Positions 8,523-16,359 of a DNA stretch of 64,000 bases are shown here, one piece after another. Source of the stretch: Planctomycetota bacterium (GTDB taxonomy: Bacteria > Planctomycetota > UBA1135 > GCA-002686595); contig JADJNY010000003.1 of NCBI GenBank assembly GCA_016714045.1, positions 1 to 64,000 on the forward strand, in the 5' to 3' direction. How positions within the stretch are numbered: the stretch's first letter is position 1; the number at the start of each line of letters is the position of its first letter. A program made the position numbers and the translations under genes. The notes below the pieces were generated by a model. The model worked only from the letters and a program-made list of their open reading frames with translations, was not told the origin of the DNA and searched no databases.

Positions 8523-8926
8523 GCCTCACCTTCGAATACGTGCTCGTCCCGCAGCGTGCGCGGCCCGTGCGGCGTCCCGCGCCGGTTGTCGAGAAGCGAC
8601 CCAAGGCTACGAACGCCGACCGCACCGCGCACTCGTTGGCGCTGGGGCACCTCGTGCAGGACATGTTCGAGCGCGGGGAGCTCGCTGACATGAAGGACGC
8701 CGCGATCCGCCTGCGGCACACGCAGTCGCGCGTCTCCCAGCTCGTGTCGCTCACGCAGCTCGCCCCCGACATCCAGGAGCGCGTGCTCCTGGGAACCCTA
8801 ACCCTCGCCGAGATCCATCTACGGGTGGCCCTGCGCTCGGCGGACTGGGAAACCCAACGGGCCACCATCGCAAGGATCGAACATGACCACCGTGCACGAA
8901 ACCAAGAAGTACAACCGCCGCTCTGA
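8519..8926 (+). CDS. ParB-like HTH protein of the recombinase cassette
   Basis: A 135-residue protein. 'AHSLALGHLVQDMFERGELAD' leads into a helix-turn-helix, 'AAIRLRHTQSRVSQLVSLTQLAP', then 'IQERVLLG', the arrangement seen in ParB-type HTH domains. Small proteins of this type commonly follow DUF2924-serine recombinase pairs, where they may regulate the cassette or assist recombination (inference). There is no ParB nuclease (CTPase) domain. The start overlaps the reconstructed recombinase stop. Confidence 0.7.
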   Translation: MSLTFEYVLVPQRARPVRRPAPVVEKRPKATNADRTAHSLALGHLVQDMFERGELADMKDAAIRLRHTQSRVSQLVSLTQLAPDIQERVLLGTLTLAEIHLRVALRSADWETQRATIARIEHDHRARNQEVQPPL

Positions 8927-9209
8927 CGACGACCGCATCGCGGAGCTGCTCGCCAAGGTCGAGGCCATCAAGACGAGGGGGGAGCGGAAGAAGGTTCGCG
9001 CGAACCCGGCGGTGCGGCTCACCGTGAACGCCGTGAAGCTGCTCGACAAGGCGCTCAACGCGACGCAGGACGCCGTGGCGCGCAAGACGATCGAGGAGGC
9101 GCGGCAGGGGCTCGGCGCGTACGTGGCGACGCAGGGCTGGGCCGTGCCGACGGCGGGGGCCGCGACGCAGGTGCCGGTGAAGCGGGGGCGGAAGCCGAAG
9201 GCGGCGTGA
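8883..9209 (+). CDS. Hypothetical protein with basic 'GRKPK' tail
   Basis: A 108-residue, mainly helical, Lys/Arg-rich protein. The C-terminal 'KRGRKPKAA' resembles an AT-hook-like basic tail, so nucleic-acid contact is possible. It overlaps the preceding gene by 44 nt in another frame and is the last plus-strand gene of the module, followed by a terminator-like hairpin. No family recognised. Confidence 0.5.
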   Translation: MTTVHETKKYNRRSDDDRIAELLAKVEAIKTRGERKKVRANPAVRLTVNAVKLLDKALNATQDAVARKTIEEARQGLGAYVATQGWAVPTAGAATQVPVKRGRKPKAA

Positions 9210-9232
9210 GACGCACCACCCCGTCCACCATG

Positions 9233-9260
9233 GACCCCGGGGCCTCGCGGCTGCGGGGTC
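9233..9260 (+). terminator. Possible terminator between convergent genes
   Basis: GACCCCG (9233-9239) pairs with CGGGGTC (9254-9260) around a GC-rich loop, followed by TCGGTCGTTGG rather than a clean T-run. It lies 24 nt after the last gene of the plus-strand module and before a convergent gene, as expected for a terminator. Confidence 0.4.
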
Positions 9261-9291
9261 TCGGTCGTTGGTGGGGGAACGGAGGCGGTGG

Positions 9292-9798
9292 CTACGGCAG
9301 CACACGTCCCTCGATCGGCCCCTTCCTCCCAGCACCGATGGTGATCCGTTGGCCCGTGCCGATCGTCATCTCGATCCGGGTGTCGACGGCGGTGAGGTTT
9401 GTGAAGTGATCCTTCACGAGAGCGCCGAGCGCGGCGTCGTCCAACTTCCCCTCGCGCGACATCGCGTAGACCTCGTCGCCGAACAGCCGCTGCGGTTCCG
9501 CTGGCCTCGGAGGTGTTGCCACCTGCGGCTTCTCCGCATTCGGCAGCGCGATGTGGACGGCGAACGCGAGCGTCACCGCCACAAACGTCGCTCGCACGAG
9601 ACGGTCCACGGTGTGGGGCCAGAACCGCTCCTTCCGCTGCTCTTGCAGGTCGAGGATCGAGTACCAGGCGAGCAAGAGCCCGAGCCCGGTGACGGCGAGC
9701 GTGATCGAGGACTCGGTGCGGTCCAGCGCGACCCCGAGCGACCCGAAGATCGCGGCGATGAGGATCACACAGGCTGCGGTGCGGACGGACTTGTTCAT
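9292..9798 (-). CDS. Hypothetical membrane protein with two or three TM segments
   Basis: A 168-residue protein. Hydrophobic segments are seen at about residues 8-25 ('ACVILIAAIFGSLGVAL'), 30-48 ('ITLAVTGLGLLLAWYSIL') and 67-84, followed by a soluble tail of about 80 residues with no known motif. The ATG at 9798 has GGGAGG about 9 nt upstream; the longer in-frame extension is Arg/Pro-rich and rejected. It is transcribed against the replication module. Function unknown. Confidence 0.6.
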   Translation of the reverse strand: MNKSVRTAACVILIAAIFGSLGVALDRTESSITLAVTGLGLLLAWYSILDLQEQRKERFWPHTVDRLVRATFVAVTLAFAVHIALPNAEKPQVATPPRPAEPQRLFGDEVYAMSREGKLDDAALGALVKDHFTNLTAVDTRIEMTIGTGQRITIGAGRKGPIEGRVLP

Positions 9799-9899
9799 GC
9801 GTACGTTCCCTCCCTGTGGCTTGCGCGCCACGAGGGGAGGGTAGCGACCGGCTGGACCGGTACCCAGCGGGCTGACGCGCCCGGCCCCGGTCCCGCGAC

Positions 9900-9922
9900 G
9901 TGCGGGGCGGGGTCTTGGGCGT
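9900..9922 (+). repeat. 23-nt direct repeat, copy 1
   Basis: Begins GTGCGGGGCGGGGTCTTGGG and is identical over 23 nt to a copy at 10322-10344. It follows CCCCGGTCCCGC, with which it can form an imperfect GC-rich hairpin. The pair brackets the 85-residue gene at 9932-10189. Confidence 0.6.
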
Positions 9923-9931
9923 TGGTGGGAC

Positions 9932-10189
9932 CTACGCGGCACGCAGGCGCGCTCGGAGCCACGCCTCGCCCGCCGGGGTCAGCGTGCTCGCCGTGACGCA
10001 GTCGAGCATCTCGCCGGGGTGGCGCGACGAGTAGTGGGGGATCATCACCTCGAACAACCCGTCCGCGTGTAGAGCGACCACGGTGGACGCGACCACCTGG
10101 AAGTAGGCGAGGTCCTCGCCATCGGCTCGGAACGAGTAGCGCCCATGGTGGTCGGCGATGGTCTTCAGGATGTAGACGCGGAGGTCCAT
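9932..10189 (-). CDS. Small hypothetical protein, possibly winged-helix-like
   Basis: An 85-residue protein: 'MDLRVYILKTIADHHGRYSF', a central strand region, then 'STLTPAGEAWLRARLRAA'. The ending 'LTPAGEAWLR' resembles the wing and last helix of small winged-helix proteins, so a regulator is possible but unproven. It sits between two copies of a 23-nt direct repeat and upstream of the minus-strand membrane protein gene. Confidence 0.5.
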   Translation of the reverse strand: MDLRVYILKTIADHHGRYSFRADGEDLAYFQVVASTVVALHADGLFEVMIPHYSSRHPGEMLDCVTASTLTPAGEAWLRARLRAA

Positions 10190-10530
10190 TCAGCCTGCAT
10201 CGACGCGGACGAGGGTGGAGTGAAGCACGAGGCCGAGGCGGCGCGTTTACAAAGCCATCCGTGCGATCGCGGGGGGCGCGGACCCGAGGGCGTGGCTAGT
10301 CACAGGTCCCGGGCGAGGGAGGTGCGGGGCGGGGTCTTGGGCGTGGGGCTGGTAGAGGAGGGACTGCGTCGTTATACTTCTTCGCGCCGATCGCTGGAAC
10401 GAGGATCAGCAATCGCCGGAGAAGGGATGAAGGTTCGCTCGCGTCTCAAGTGTGAGTCACATCCGTACCGCTAGGCCATGTATCAAAGGGCGACGACGCG
10501 TGCTCAACCGCAGTCTTGGGAAAGGACCAG
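10190..10530. other. Intergenic region with repeat and possible promoter
   Basis: Upstream region of two divergent genes (minus at 9932-10189, plus at 10531). It holds the second copy of the 23-nt repeat and a TATACT box at 10373-10378 inside CGTTATACT. Base composition shifts from GC-rich to noticeably AT-richer after about 10360. No coding frame is convincing. Confidence 0.5.
10322..10344 (+). repeat. 23-nt direct repeat, copy 2
   Basis: Identical over 23 nt to 9900-9922, 422 nt away in the same orientation. Both copies have a GGTCCCG-type sequence shortly upstream. It may be a duplicated terminator or regulatory element, or a relic of a small insertion. Confidence 0.6.
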
Positions 10531-11274
10531 ATGTCTGAGCTATCCGCAATGGGTACAACCGCGAGGGGACTGGCACGTAATCCGCTCGGGGTCATTGCCT
10601 TGTTCATCGTACTGATCTACGGAATCGCGGCGTTAACGCTTGGCTTGAACACGAGCCTGCAAGGCACGGAGAGAACGCCGCTCGTGTGGTTCCTCGTAAC
10701 GTTTCCCCTCCTCGTCCTGGGAGTGTTTAGCTGGCTCGTATGCCGTCACCATGAAAAGTTGTACGCACCAGGTGATTATCGGTCTGACGATGTGTTCCTG
10801 GTGCGGAAGGACGTACGCGAGCGTCATGCTGCAGAACTAGAAACGCAACAAGAACAACTAAAGGCTCAGATCCAAGAGCTCGTTGTGGCCTACGGAAAGC
10901 ACCGCAAGGACGACAGCGCCGAAGCAGATTCGTTGGCCGTCCAAGTTGCACGTGCCGTGGACAAGGCCACCAACATTACCGTCGATGGAAGAACGTTCAC
11001 CGGCAATGAATCGGCGGTATACAGTTTCCCCGTCGCAATGTTGGATTCGGTTAGCGCCCTCGGCGACGAGGTCTATTTCAAGATCAACGAATACACGCGG
11101 CCATATTTCTACGGCCATACATGGGTGCTTAGAAACAAGGCCAGCGGCCAGGTACTCAAGACACGTGGCATGAGTTCAGGTCTTCCAGCCGGAACGCCTG
11201 TTCACGATGAGCGTGCACTGTCCGAGGTAGGCATCAAACCCGGAGATGAACTCGTGATCGAACGTGTGCCCTAG
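10531..11274 (+). CDS. Two-TM membrane protein with coiled coil and C-terminal domain
   Basis: A 247-residue protein. Two hydrophobic segments ('LGVIALFIVLIYGIAAL' near residue 17, 'WFLVTFPLLVLGVFSWLV' near 50) are followed by 'RHHEKLYAPGDYRSDD', a coiled coil near 85-115 ('HAAELETQQEQLKAQIQEL') and a C-terminal domain of about 130 residues ('ELVIERVP' at the end). ATG 10531 is chosen because GGGAAAGGA precedes it; TTG 10516 is also in frame. Codon usage is clearly AT-richer than the surrounding genes, suggesting separate acquisition. The membrane-anchor-plus-soluble-domain layout is shared by some phage-defence effectors, but I see no catalytic motif, so function is unknown. Confidence 0.7.
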   Translation: MSELSAMGTTARGLARNPLGVIALFIVLIYGIAALTLGLNTSLQGTERTPLVWFLVTFPLLVLGVFSWLVCRHHEKLYAPGDYRSDDVFLVRKDVRERHAAELETQQEQLKAQIQELVVAYGKHRKDDSAEADSLAVQVARAVDKATNITVDGRTFTGNESAVYSFPVAMLDSVSALGDEVYFKINEYTRPYFYGHTWVLRNKASGQVLKTRGMSSGLPAGTPVHDERALSEVGIKPGDELVIERVP

Positions 11275-11513
11275 CCTTGCGATTAGACTGCAACTCTCGT
11301 CGCGAAGTAGGCATTGGTCCAAGGGTGGCGCGAGACCCGCTGGACATTCCCGGCCCCGCCGATAGCTTCCCATTCCGTCTAGGATGTGCGCGCCTGGTTT
11401 CGGCGCGCTCGCATGCTGTACGAAATCAGAGGGGCCGGCGCTTGCGTTCGCGGTCCAAACACAAACAGGGAGGGGGATCAGCCGGGAACGTGTGGTAGAC
11501 GGCGGGAGTCCTG
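11275..11513. other. Intergenic, convergent genes
   Basis: Between the ends of a plus-strand and a minus-strand gene. Short plus-strand frames here lack ribosome binding sites and overlap each other; I see no convincing gene or terminator. Confidence 0.4.
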
Positions 11514-13112
11514 TCACGGACAGAAGCTCGCGTGCAGCGCATTGGACGTGTTCGCTCCGGCACCACCGCCGCCGGGATTGCGGTACCAGAACTGGAAGTT
11601 CCACGCAGACCCTGGGGTGATCTGGCCCGTGCCGAAGGCGGCAGGCGGGAAGTCGAACCGAACCTGGTGAGCTACCTGGCCGAGTGCGTTGGCTGAGTTC
11701 GTTCCAACACGAAAGAACCCGAGCGTGCCGGGGCTCACGCAGAGGTAGCCGCTGAAGTAGGGCACCTGCTGCTGATCTGGTCCGTAGAAGAACAGGCCCG
11801 TTGTGTTCGGTGGGCAGCCAGAGACGGTCAGGTAGAAGCTGTTGTCGGCCAGGCGAAGTGAACCCGTCCAGCCGATCTGAGCTCCAAAACCAACGGAGTT
11901 AGGAGAGCCGATGCAGTATGTCGTCGGCACTGTGCAAATCGCACTGGGCTCAGAGGCGACGTAGATGTCGTATATGTCGTTGGTGTCGCCGGGATCAATA
12001 TTCGTAGTGTTTGTGCGAACCGCAGACACGTCACCCTGGCCAGAAATAGCTGCTTGGTCCCATTGGCCATTTCCAATCTCCCCTGTGACAGGATTGATGG
12101 CCCAATTGCGCCCTGCGCCTAATGTATAGTCAAACACGCCTTGGCCAGCTGCAGACCTCATGCCATTCGATGAGGCTACCGGGACTGCCATTCAAGGAGA
12201 TAGTGACGACCCAGGCTCATCAAGCACACCGTTAGCATCTGCATCTCTGTCATAGCGGTAAAAGTCGCCGAAGTAGTCGTCTTGATAATGAATGAAACGG
12301 CCCGATGCCGACATGCGAAGGAAAGAATAGCCAATGCAGCAAGTAGGAGGCGGTAGTGGAACCTGAACCGCAATGACGATTCGAGTTGTAGACCCTGGCT
12401 CATCAAACACGCCATTGCCGTCGACGTCCCTGTCGAGGACGCGGACCTGTGCGTTCGGTCCCGTCGATGTTGTTGGATTCGTGATGTAGGCAAGATATCT
12501 GCCTGTCTCTGACAACACGAAGTCGTCAACGTCCTCGTGTGCCTGAGGGGAAACGAGCAAGTCGGTGAGCATTCCCGTCACGCGGTCATGTGCACGAAGT
12601 CCTGTTCCGACCTTGGCTGCCAAGTGTCGTCCGTTGGCGGACAGACTGAAGGTTGTACTAATAAACACTGGCCCAGTTGTCAGTCCAGTTGTTAGATCGT
12701 GAATTCGGATGCCAGCTGACGTGAAGGCCACAACGGAGCCATCTGCGGAGAGTTGCACGCTGTTGGCCGATGAAGGGTTGCCGCCACCAATCTGAATACC
12801 TTGGGAGTCAACACTGACGCGGCGGGTGGTACCTAGCAAGGAGTCATGAACAAACACATCTGAGGTACCGTTGGTGTCGCCGATGACGAGATTGGTTGCC
12901 GTACTTGCGAATGCAACGTATCGACCGTCTGCCGATACTGATGGGGATCCGCTGGGACCATTGCCTTGGACCCCGAACGAACTGACACTCACACGGACTG
13001 GTCCCTGTGCCGCTGTCATCGACGTCGTAGCCACCAGCGTGAGGATCGGCGCGAATAGAGCCGAGCAGGCGAGATGAACAAGTGCGTGTGGCTTCGTGTG
13101 GGGTCGGCTCAT
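11514..13112 (-). pseudogene. Secreted WD40-like (PD40) repeat protein with in-frame TGA
   Basis: A protein of about 530 residues if read through. The signal peptide 'LVHLACSALFAPILTLVATT...AAQ' is followed by TolB/PD40-type beta-propeller repeats ('SPSVSADGRYVAFAS', 'VQLSADGSVVAFTS', 'TGRYLAYIT'), calcium-type 'DRDVDGNGVFDEPGS' inserts, and a C-terminal domain ending 'WNFQFWYRNPGGGGAG...HASFCP', a form typical of planctomycete secreted proteins. A single TGA at 12192-12194 (immediately followed by ATG) splits it into 12192-13112 and 11514-12191 in the same frame, with homology continuing across. Possibly a nonsense mutation or a base error. Codon usage is AT-richer than backbone genes. Confidence 0.7.
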
Positions 13113-13294
13113 GGGTCGCCTCGTGGATGGAAGGTCCGGGGCGATCACTGTAACCGCTCCCCCGGGGCTAGGGTGGGATCGTCGAGCCGCTGGTCGGTGT
13201 GGGCAGGGCCGCGCGTATCAGGGTGCTGGAGGCATGCCCCGTTCGGGCATTGCTGTGGCAGCATGGTGGTCTTGTCCCTTCCCAGGAGCCCACC
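13113..13294. promoter_or_regulatory. Divergent intergenic region
   Basis: Lies between two divergent secreted-protein genes and so must carry both promoters, but no clear -10/-35 pair can be singled out. AGGAG at about 13282-13286 is the ribosome binding site of the plus-strand gene. Confidence 0.35.
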
Positions 13295-13810
13295 ATGCGC
13301 ACGATCCAGATCCACCCCCTGTCGCTCGCTGTCGGCGCGATCGCCGTCACGGCTGCGTTCGTGCTGACCGCTCAGACCACAGCACCGGCGCAGACGACGT
13401 GGCTGCCGCCGAAGGCGATGATCGTGAACGTATTCGAGGAGCCCACTGTCGCCATCTCGGTGCCTGCGGGCGGAACGTACACGGTGCTCACTGTTCCCAG
13501 CGATCGATGGCTAACGATCACTGGGGCCTCGGCGAGGACAACCGCACCCTCGATCATGCGTTGGTCTGAGGCTCCGTCAGGAGGAGCACCGATCGACAAG
13601 GGGGTGGTGATCTCAGGCTGGCCCGTCAACCCGGCGGCGGGCGGCCCGACCACGATGTGGGGAGCACCGGAGGCCACGCCGGTCGCGTGCGGTGGGCCGC
13701 TCGGCTGGACATTCGCCCCCGGGTCGAGCATCGTGATTCACAACGCAGGCACCGGTCTCGCGTACGACGTGCTGGGCTACTCGCTGATCGGCTACTACTC
13801 GCGGAACTGA
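13295..13810 (+). CDS. Secreted hypothetical protein
   Basis: A 171-residue protein with an N-terminal signal-type hydrophobic segment ('LSLAVGAIAVTAAFVLTA') and a Gly/Pro/Thr-rich beta-strand mature part ('VPAGGTYTVLTVPSDRWLTI', then 'FAPGSSIVIHNAGTG'). The mature part suggests a small extracellular beta-sandwich. ATG 13295 follows AGGAG by 8 nt. No family recognised. Another secreted repeat protein gene in the island (18741) has the same N-terminal style, so both may be surface proteins. Confidence 0.6.
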   Translation: MRTIQIHPLSLAVGAIAVTAAFVLTAQTTAPAQTTWLPPKAMIVNVFEEPTVAISVPAGGTYTVLTVPSDRWLTITGASARTTAPSIMRWSEAPSGGAPIDKGVVISGWPVNPAAGGPTTMWGAPEATPVACGGPLGWTFAPGSSIVIHNAGTGLAYDVLGYSLIGYYSRN

Positions 13811-14035
13811 GGCGGCATCGGAGCGCACTGCGAGTCGGCCCAACCGAACGCGACGCCTTGACGAGGCTGGGCTACGCCCCTATCGTCACGCCCGGCACGA
13901 CCAATCAGCGCCCCGAGAACGGACTGGCCTTGGGTACCAGGGAGTCGGCGCGACCCTGGCTACACCTGCTCCGGATGGAGCGTGCCCTTTGTGATTCCAA
14001 GAGGCCTCTGAGGGCAATGCCCCAGGAGACAGTCC
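13811..14035. other. Intergenic, nothing recognised
   Basis: Between the secreted-protein gene and the small gene at 14036. It holds no convincing frame; AGGAGA at 14024-14029 is the ribosome binding site of the next gene. Confidence 0.4.
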
Positions 14036-14245
14036 GTGACCTATTTCGAGAGTGAACTCGTCGAGCGTGCCGTTGCTTCCCACATCCGCTACGCCCGTCG
14101 CTTGGGAGGCGTGCCGATGCAGCCCGCACGCGATGCCTGCGTTCAGCGTGGGCGCACCATCATCGTGGCGAACAGCTACGGGGTCCTTGCCAGGTACCGG
14201 GTAACGGGCCGTCGCGGCGCAGAGAGGTTGCGTCGGATCTCATAG
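14036..14245 (+). CDS. Small basic hypothetical protein
   Basis: A 69-residue protein from GTG 14036, with AGGAGA 6 nt upstream. It is Arg-rich and ends 'IVANSYGVLARYRVTG' followed by a short basic helix, which resembles a small DNA-associated phage-type protein but matches no family I can name. Two hairpins directly after the stop, the second terminator-like, support a short independent transcription unit. Confidence 0.5.
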   Translation: MTYFESELVERAVASHIRYARRLGGVPMQPARDACVQRGRTIIVANSYGVLARYRVTGRRGAERLRRIS

Positions 14246-14262
14246 CCACGCCGCGCGAGGTG

Positions 14263-14340
14263 GAGCGCGGCTATTCCGCGCTCGCGTGAGCATGGTTTGA
14301 TGGAGCCCGGGGGCGTTCGTCCTCGGGCTCGTTGTCTTGC
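14263..14340 (+). terminator. Two consecutive hairpins, second terminator-like
   Basis: The first hairpin is GAGCGCGG-CTATT-CCGCGCTC (14263-14283, perfect 8-bp stem). The second pairs GAGCCCG (14303-14309) with CGGGCTC (14324-14330), extended inside by GG/CC, and is followed by GTTGTCTTG. Located 18-85 nt after the small gene's stop. Confidence 0.5.
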
Positions 14341-14408
14341 TGGCCGTACAGAGGCGGCCCCACGGGGTGAGGTAGCGCCCGCAACGGCCCGACGGTAGCC
14401 TCCTCCCC

Positions 14409-14609
14409 ATGCTCGCCACGACCCTCGCAGACGTCCGCAAGCGCATCACGAAGCGCCCCAAGCTCAACGAGAACGACACGAAGGCCACGCTGATCGAGCC
14501 GGTGCTCCAGGCGCTCGGCTGGGGCATACCGCAGCCACGGGGCGACACCGACGAAGGGCGAGACGCGCGACGGTTTCGTCTACGAGCTGGAGCGCCTGAC
14601 CGCGTGTGA
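14409..14609 (+). pseudogene. N-terminal fragment of a type I restriction HsdR-like protein
   Basis: The first 45 residues ('LADVRKRITKRPKLNENDTK' then 'ATLIEPVLQALGWGI') match the N-terminus typical of type I restriction enzyme R-subunit-like (HSDR_N) proteins. The rest of that large protein is absent. After about residue 45 the frame runs into sequence that makes sense only in another frame as the GIY-YIG protein that follows, so this is a truncated or fused remnant. Confidence 0.55.
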
Positions 14610-14694
14610 CGAGCTGCGTGGCCGTCTCGTCTCAAACTTCACCCGACCTGGGCGAACCTCGTACCTGCTATCGGAGACATGGGCGGATCAGATC

Positions 14695-15123
14695 GTGGTC
14701 GCCGAGCTACGGGCCGAGCCGGTGCGCATCGTGGAGTTCCCTGGCTTCAAGTTCGTGCACCTCCAGAAGCACGAGCTCGAAACGATCGTCCGGGACCAGA
14801 CGCCGTCGTGGCGATCGGCGCTCTCCAGCGTCGGTGGTGTCTACCTCATCTGCGATGAGGAGACAGGGAAGCTCTACGTCGGGAGCGCGTACGGCGAGGG
14901 CGGGTTCTGGCAGCGGTGGACGCAGTACGCCGAGAACGGCCACGGCGGGAACGTCGAGCTGAAGGAGATGATTCGCTGCTACGGTCCCGCGCGCTGCACC
15001 TCGTTCAGGTACTCCATCCTGGAGATCGCCGACGTGGCGACGAGCGAGGAACGAGTACTCGCGCGCGAAGCTCACTGGAAACGTGTGTTGTTGAGCCGAC
15101 AGCACGGGTTGAACGCGAACTAG
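14695..15123 (+). CDS. GIY-YIG nuclease family protein, N-terminally truncated
   Basis: The C-terminal GIY-YIG domain contains 'GGVYLICDEETGKLYVGSA' (GVY and YVG motifs), a following 'FWQRW' with the conserved Arg, and a late 'EAHWKRVLLSR' with the conserved Glu, ending 'GLNAN'. Coding potential in this frame extends back to about 14494 ('GETRDGFVYELERLTACDEL') but has no start codon upstream of GTG 14695, so the protein's normal N-terminus is lost. The upstream sequence instead carries an HsdR-like N-terminus in a different frame. Relatives occur as stand-alone putative nucleases beside restriction or mobile genes. Confidence 0.75.
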   Translation: MVAELRAEPVRIVEFPGFKFVHLQKHELETIVRDQTPSWRSALSSVGGVYLICDEETGKLYVGSAYGEGGFWQRWTQYAENGHGGNVELKEMIRCYGPARCTSFRYSILEIADVATSEERVLAREAHWKRVLLSRQHGLNAN

Positions 15124-15142
15124 AGTCTCCGTTATATTCCAT

Positions 15143-16276
15143 ATGGACCAAGTAGAGTCATCGACGCACCCGAATCCAGATGATATTCAGTCAATGGTCT
15201 TGCGCGAACTACGTCGCAAGCCAGGACAGAAGCGCAAAGAGCTGGCTCGCAACCTGGACTATGACCTTCCTGTGGTAATCGCGGCCGCTGAGCACTTGTG
15301 TCTCGCTGGTAAGGTGCGCAAGCATGGTTCGGGGCGTCATCGTCGGTATGTTGTGTCTTCGAATGAAGATGTCGCTACCGTTCGAGACGAGAACGTAAAC
15401 GTTCCCGCCGTGAATCGGCCCGTTAGCCAGTCGTCAGTAGTTGTTGCAAACCCGTCAGTGGTCAGGGGGGGTAAGGAGATCGTTCTTACGCTGCTGGCTG
15501 CGATCGTGTGCTCAGCTATTCTGTGGTACTCTACTCTCGGTGAGCATGACGTAGCTTTGATTGTGTTCGTCGGAGCGTGCGCCGTCTGTGCAATTCTCTT
15601 GGATGGGCTTGGGCTTGTGCGCGATCGCGAGTCGTTTAAGTTTGGTCGCGTCGAAGCCCTGTTTGCCTTCTGCGTTATCATGTCTGCGGGTCAGATTGCG
15701 CGTGAGGCCTATCGTCAATCACACGAGTCGCAGCGCGAACTGGCTGAATCAAGAGATCGAGAAGAACGCATTGAGCGAGAGCAGCGAACTACAAACGCAG
15801 TGCTGCAGGCCATTCAGCAGCAATCCCTTGCTATGCGTCCGCGTGAATGGTCGGTCGAGATCTGGATATCGCGAGACTGGGTTCAGGCGGATTCGAGTGA
15901 TGAAATCAAGTGCGAATCGATTCGTAGTGAACTGACAGGCCCCAACGATGTATCAGAGAACGTGGAATGGGGCGATGTGGCCGTTACATACAAGCGAACC
16001 GGCGGTGGCCGGGGGGGCTCGGGGGGGCTGTATCACGTGTCATCTGCACGTGCCGAATTTGAGAATGGGGGCGGTTACTCCTATATCAGCGACTTCACGC
16101 ACTTCGAGATTGCCCTCCCAGCGATCATCCTCGACTCTAAGACAAAAGGCTGCCAAGTCGTCTTTTCGGACGGCGTCCGTCGCTGGAGGAAGGATATCAG
16201 CTACAAGAGCAGGTCAGGTCAGGAGTTAGTGAAACGTGATCTTGATGTAGTTATCCCGCTTGTGCTTACACACTAG
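15143..16276 (+). CDS. Winged-helix, two-TM, coiled-coil membrane protein
   Basis: A 377-residue protein. Residues about 13-70 look like a winged helix ('MVLRELRRKPGQKRKELARN' ... 'LAGKVRKHGSGRHRRYVV'). Hydrophobic segments follow near 110-130 ('IVLTLLAAIVCSAILWY') and 137-155 ('ALIVFVGACAVCAILL'), with a weaker one near 172-185. A charged coiled coil at about 190-225 ('ELAESRDREERIEREQRTTN') leads to a beta-rich C-terminal domain of about 140 residues. Base composition is AT-rich relative to neighbours. TATATT at 15133-15138 is so close to the ATG that the transcript may be leaderless or the start may lie further in. A DNA-binding head tethered to the membrane suggests a one-component sensor, but this is inference. 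Confidence 0.65.
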   Translation: MDQVESSTHPNPDDIQSMVLRELRRKPGQKRKELARNLDYDLPVVIAAAEHLCLAGKVRKHGSGRHRRYVVSSNEDVATVRDENVNVPAVNRPVSQSSVVVANPSVVRGGKEIVLTLLAAIVCSAILWYSTLGEHDVALIVFVGACAVCAILLDGLGLVRDRESFKFGRVEALFAFCVIMSAGQIAREAYRQSHESQRELAESRDREERIEREQRTTNAVLQAIQQQSLAMRPREWSVEIWISRDWVQADSSDEIKCESIRSELTGPNDVSENVEWGDVAVTYKRTGGGRGGSGGLYHVSSARAEFENGGGYSYISDFTHFEIALPAIILDSKTKGCQVVFSDGVRRWRKDISYKSRSGQELVKRDLDVVIPLVLTH

Positions 16277-16359
16277 TGCAGATCACTCAGGCTGCTGACG
16301 GGTGCAATGAGGATGCAGATGATGTGTGCTGCAATTGCCCCTAGTGTCCGGTCCTGTGC

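Noticed and set aside
14240..14635. Minus-strand frame of 131 residues over the HsdR fragment
   Set aside because: Arg/Ser/Pro-rich shadow of the plus-strand fragment, which has a recognisable N-terminal motif.
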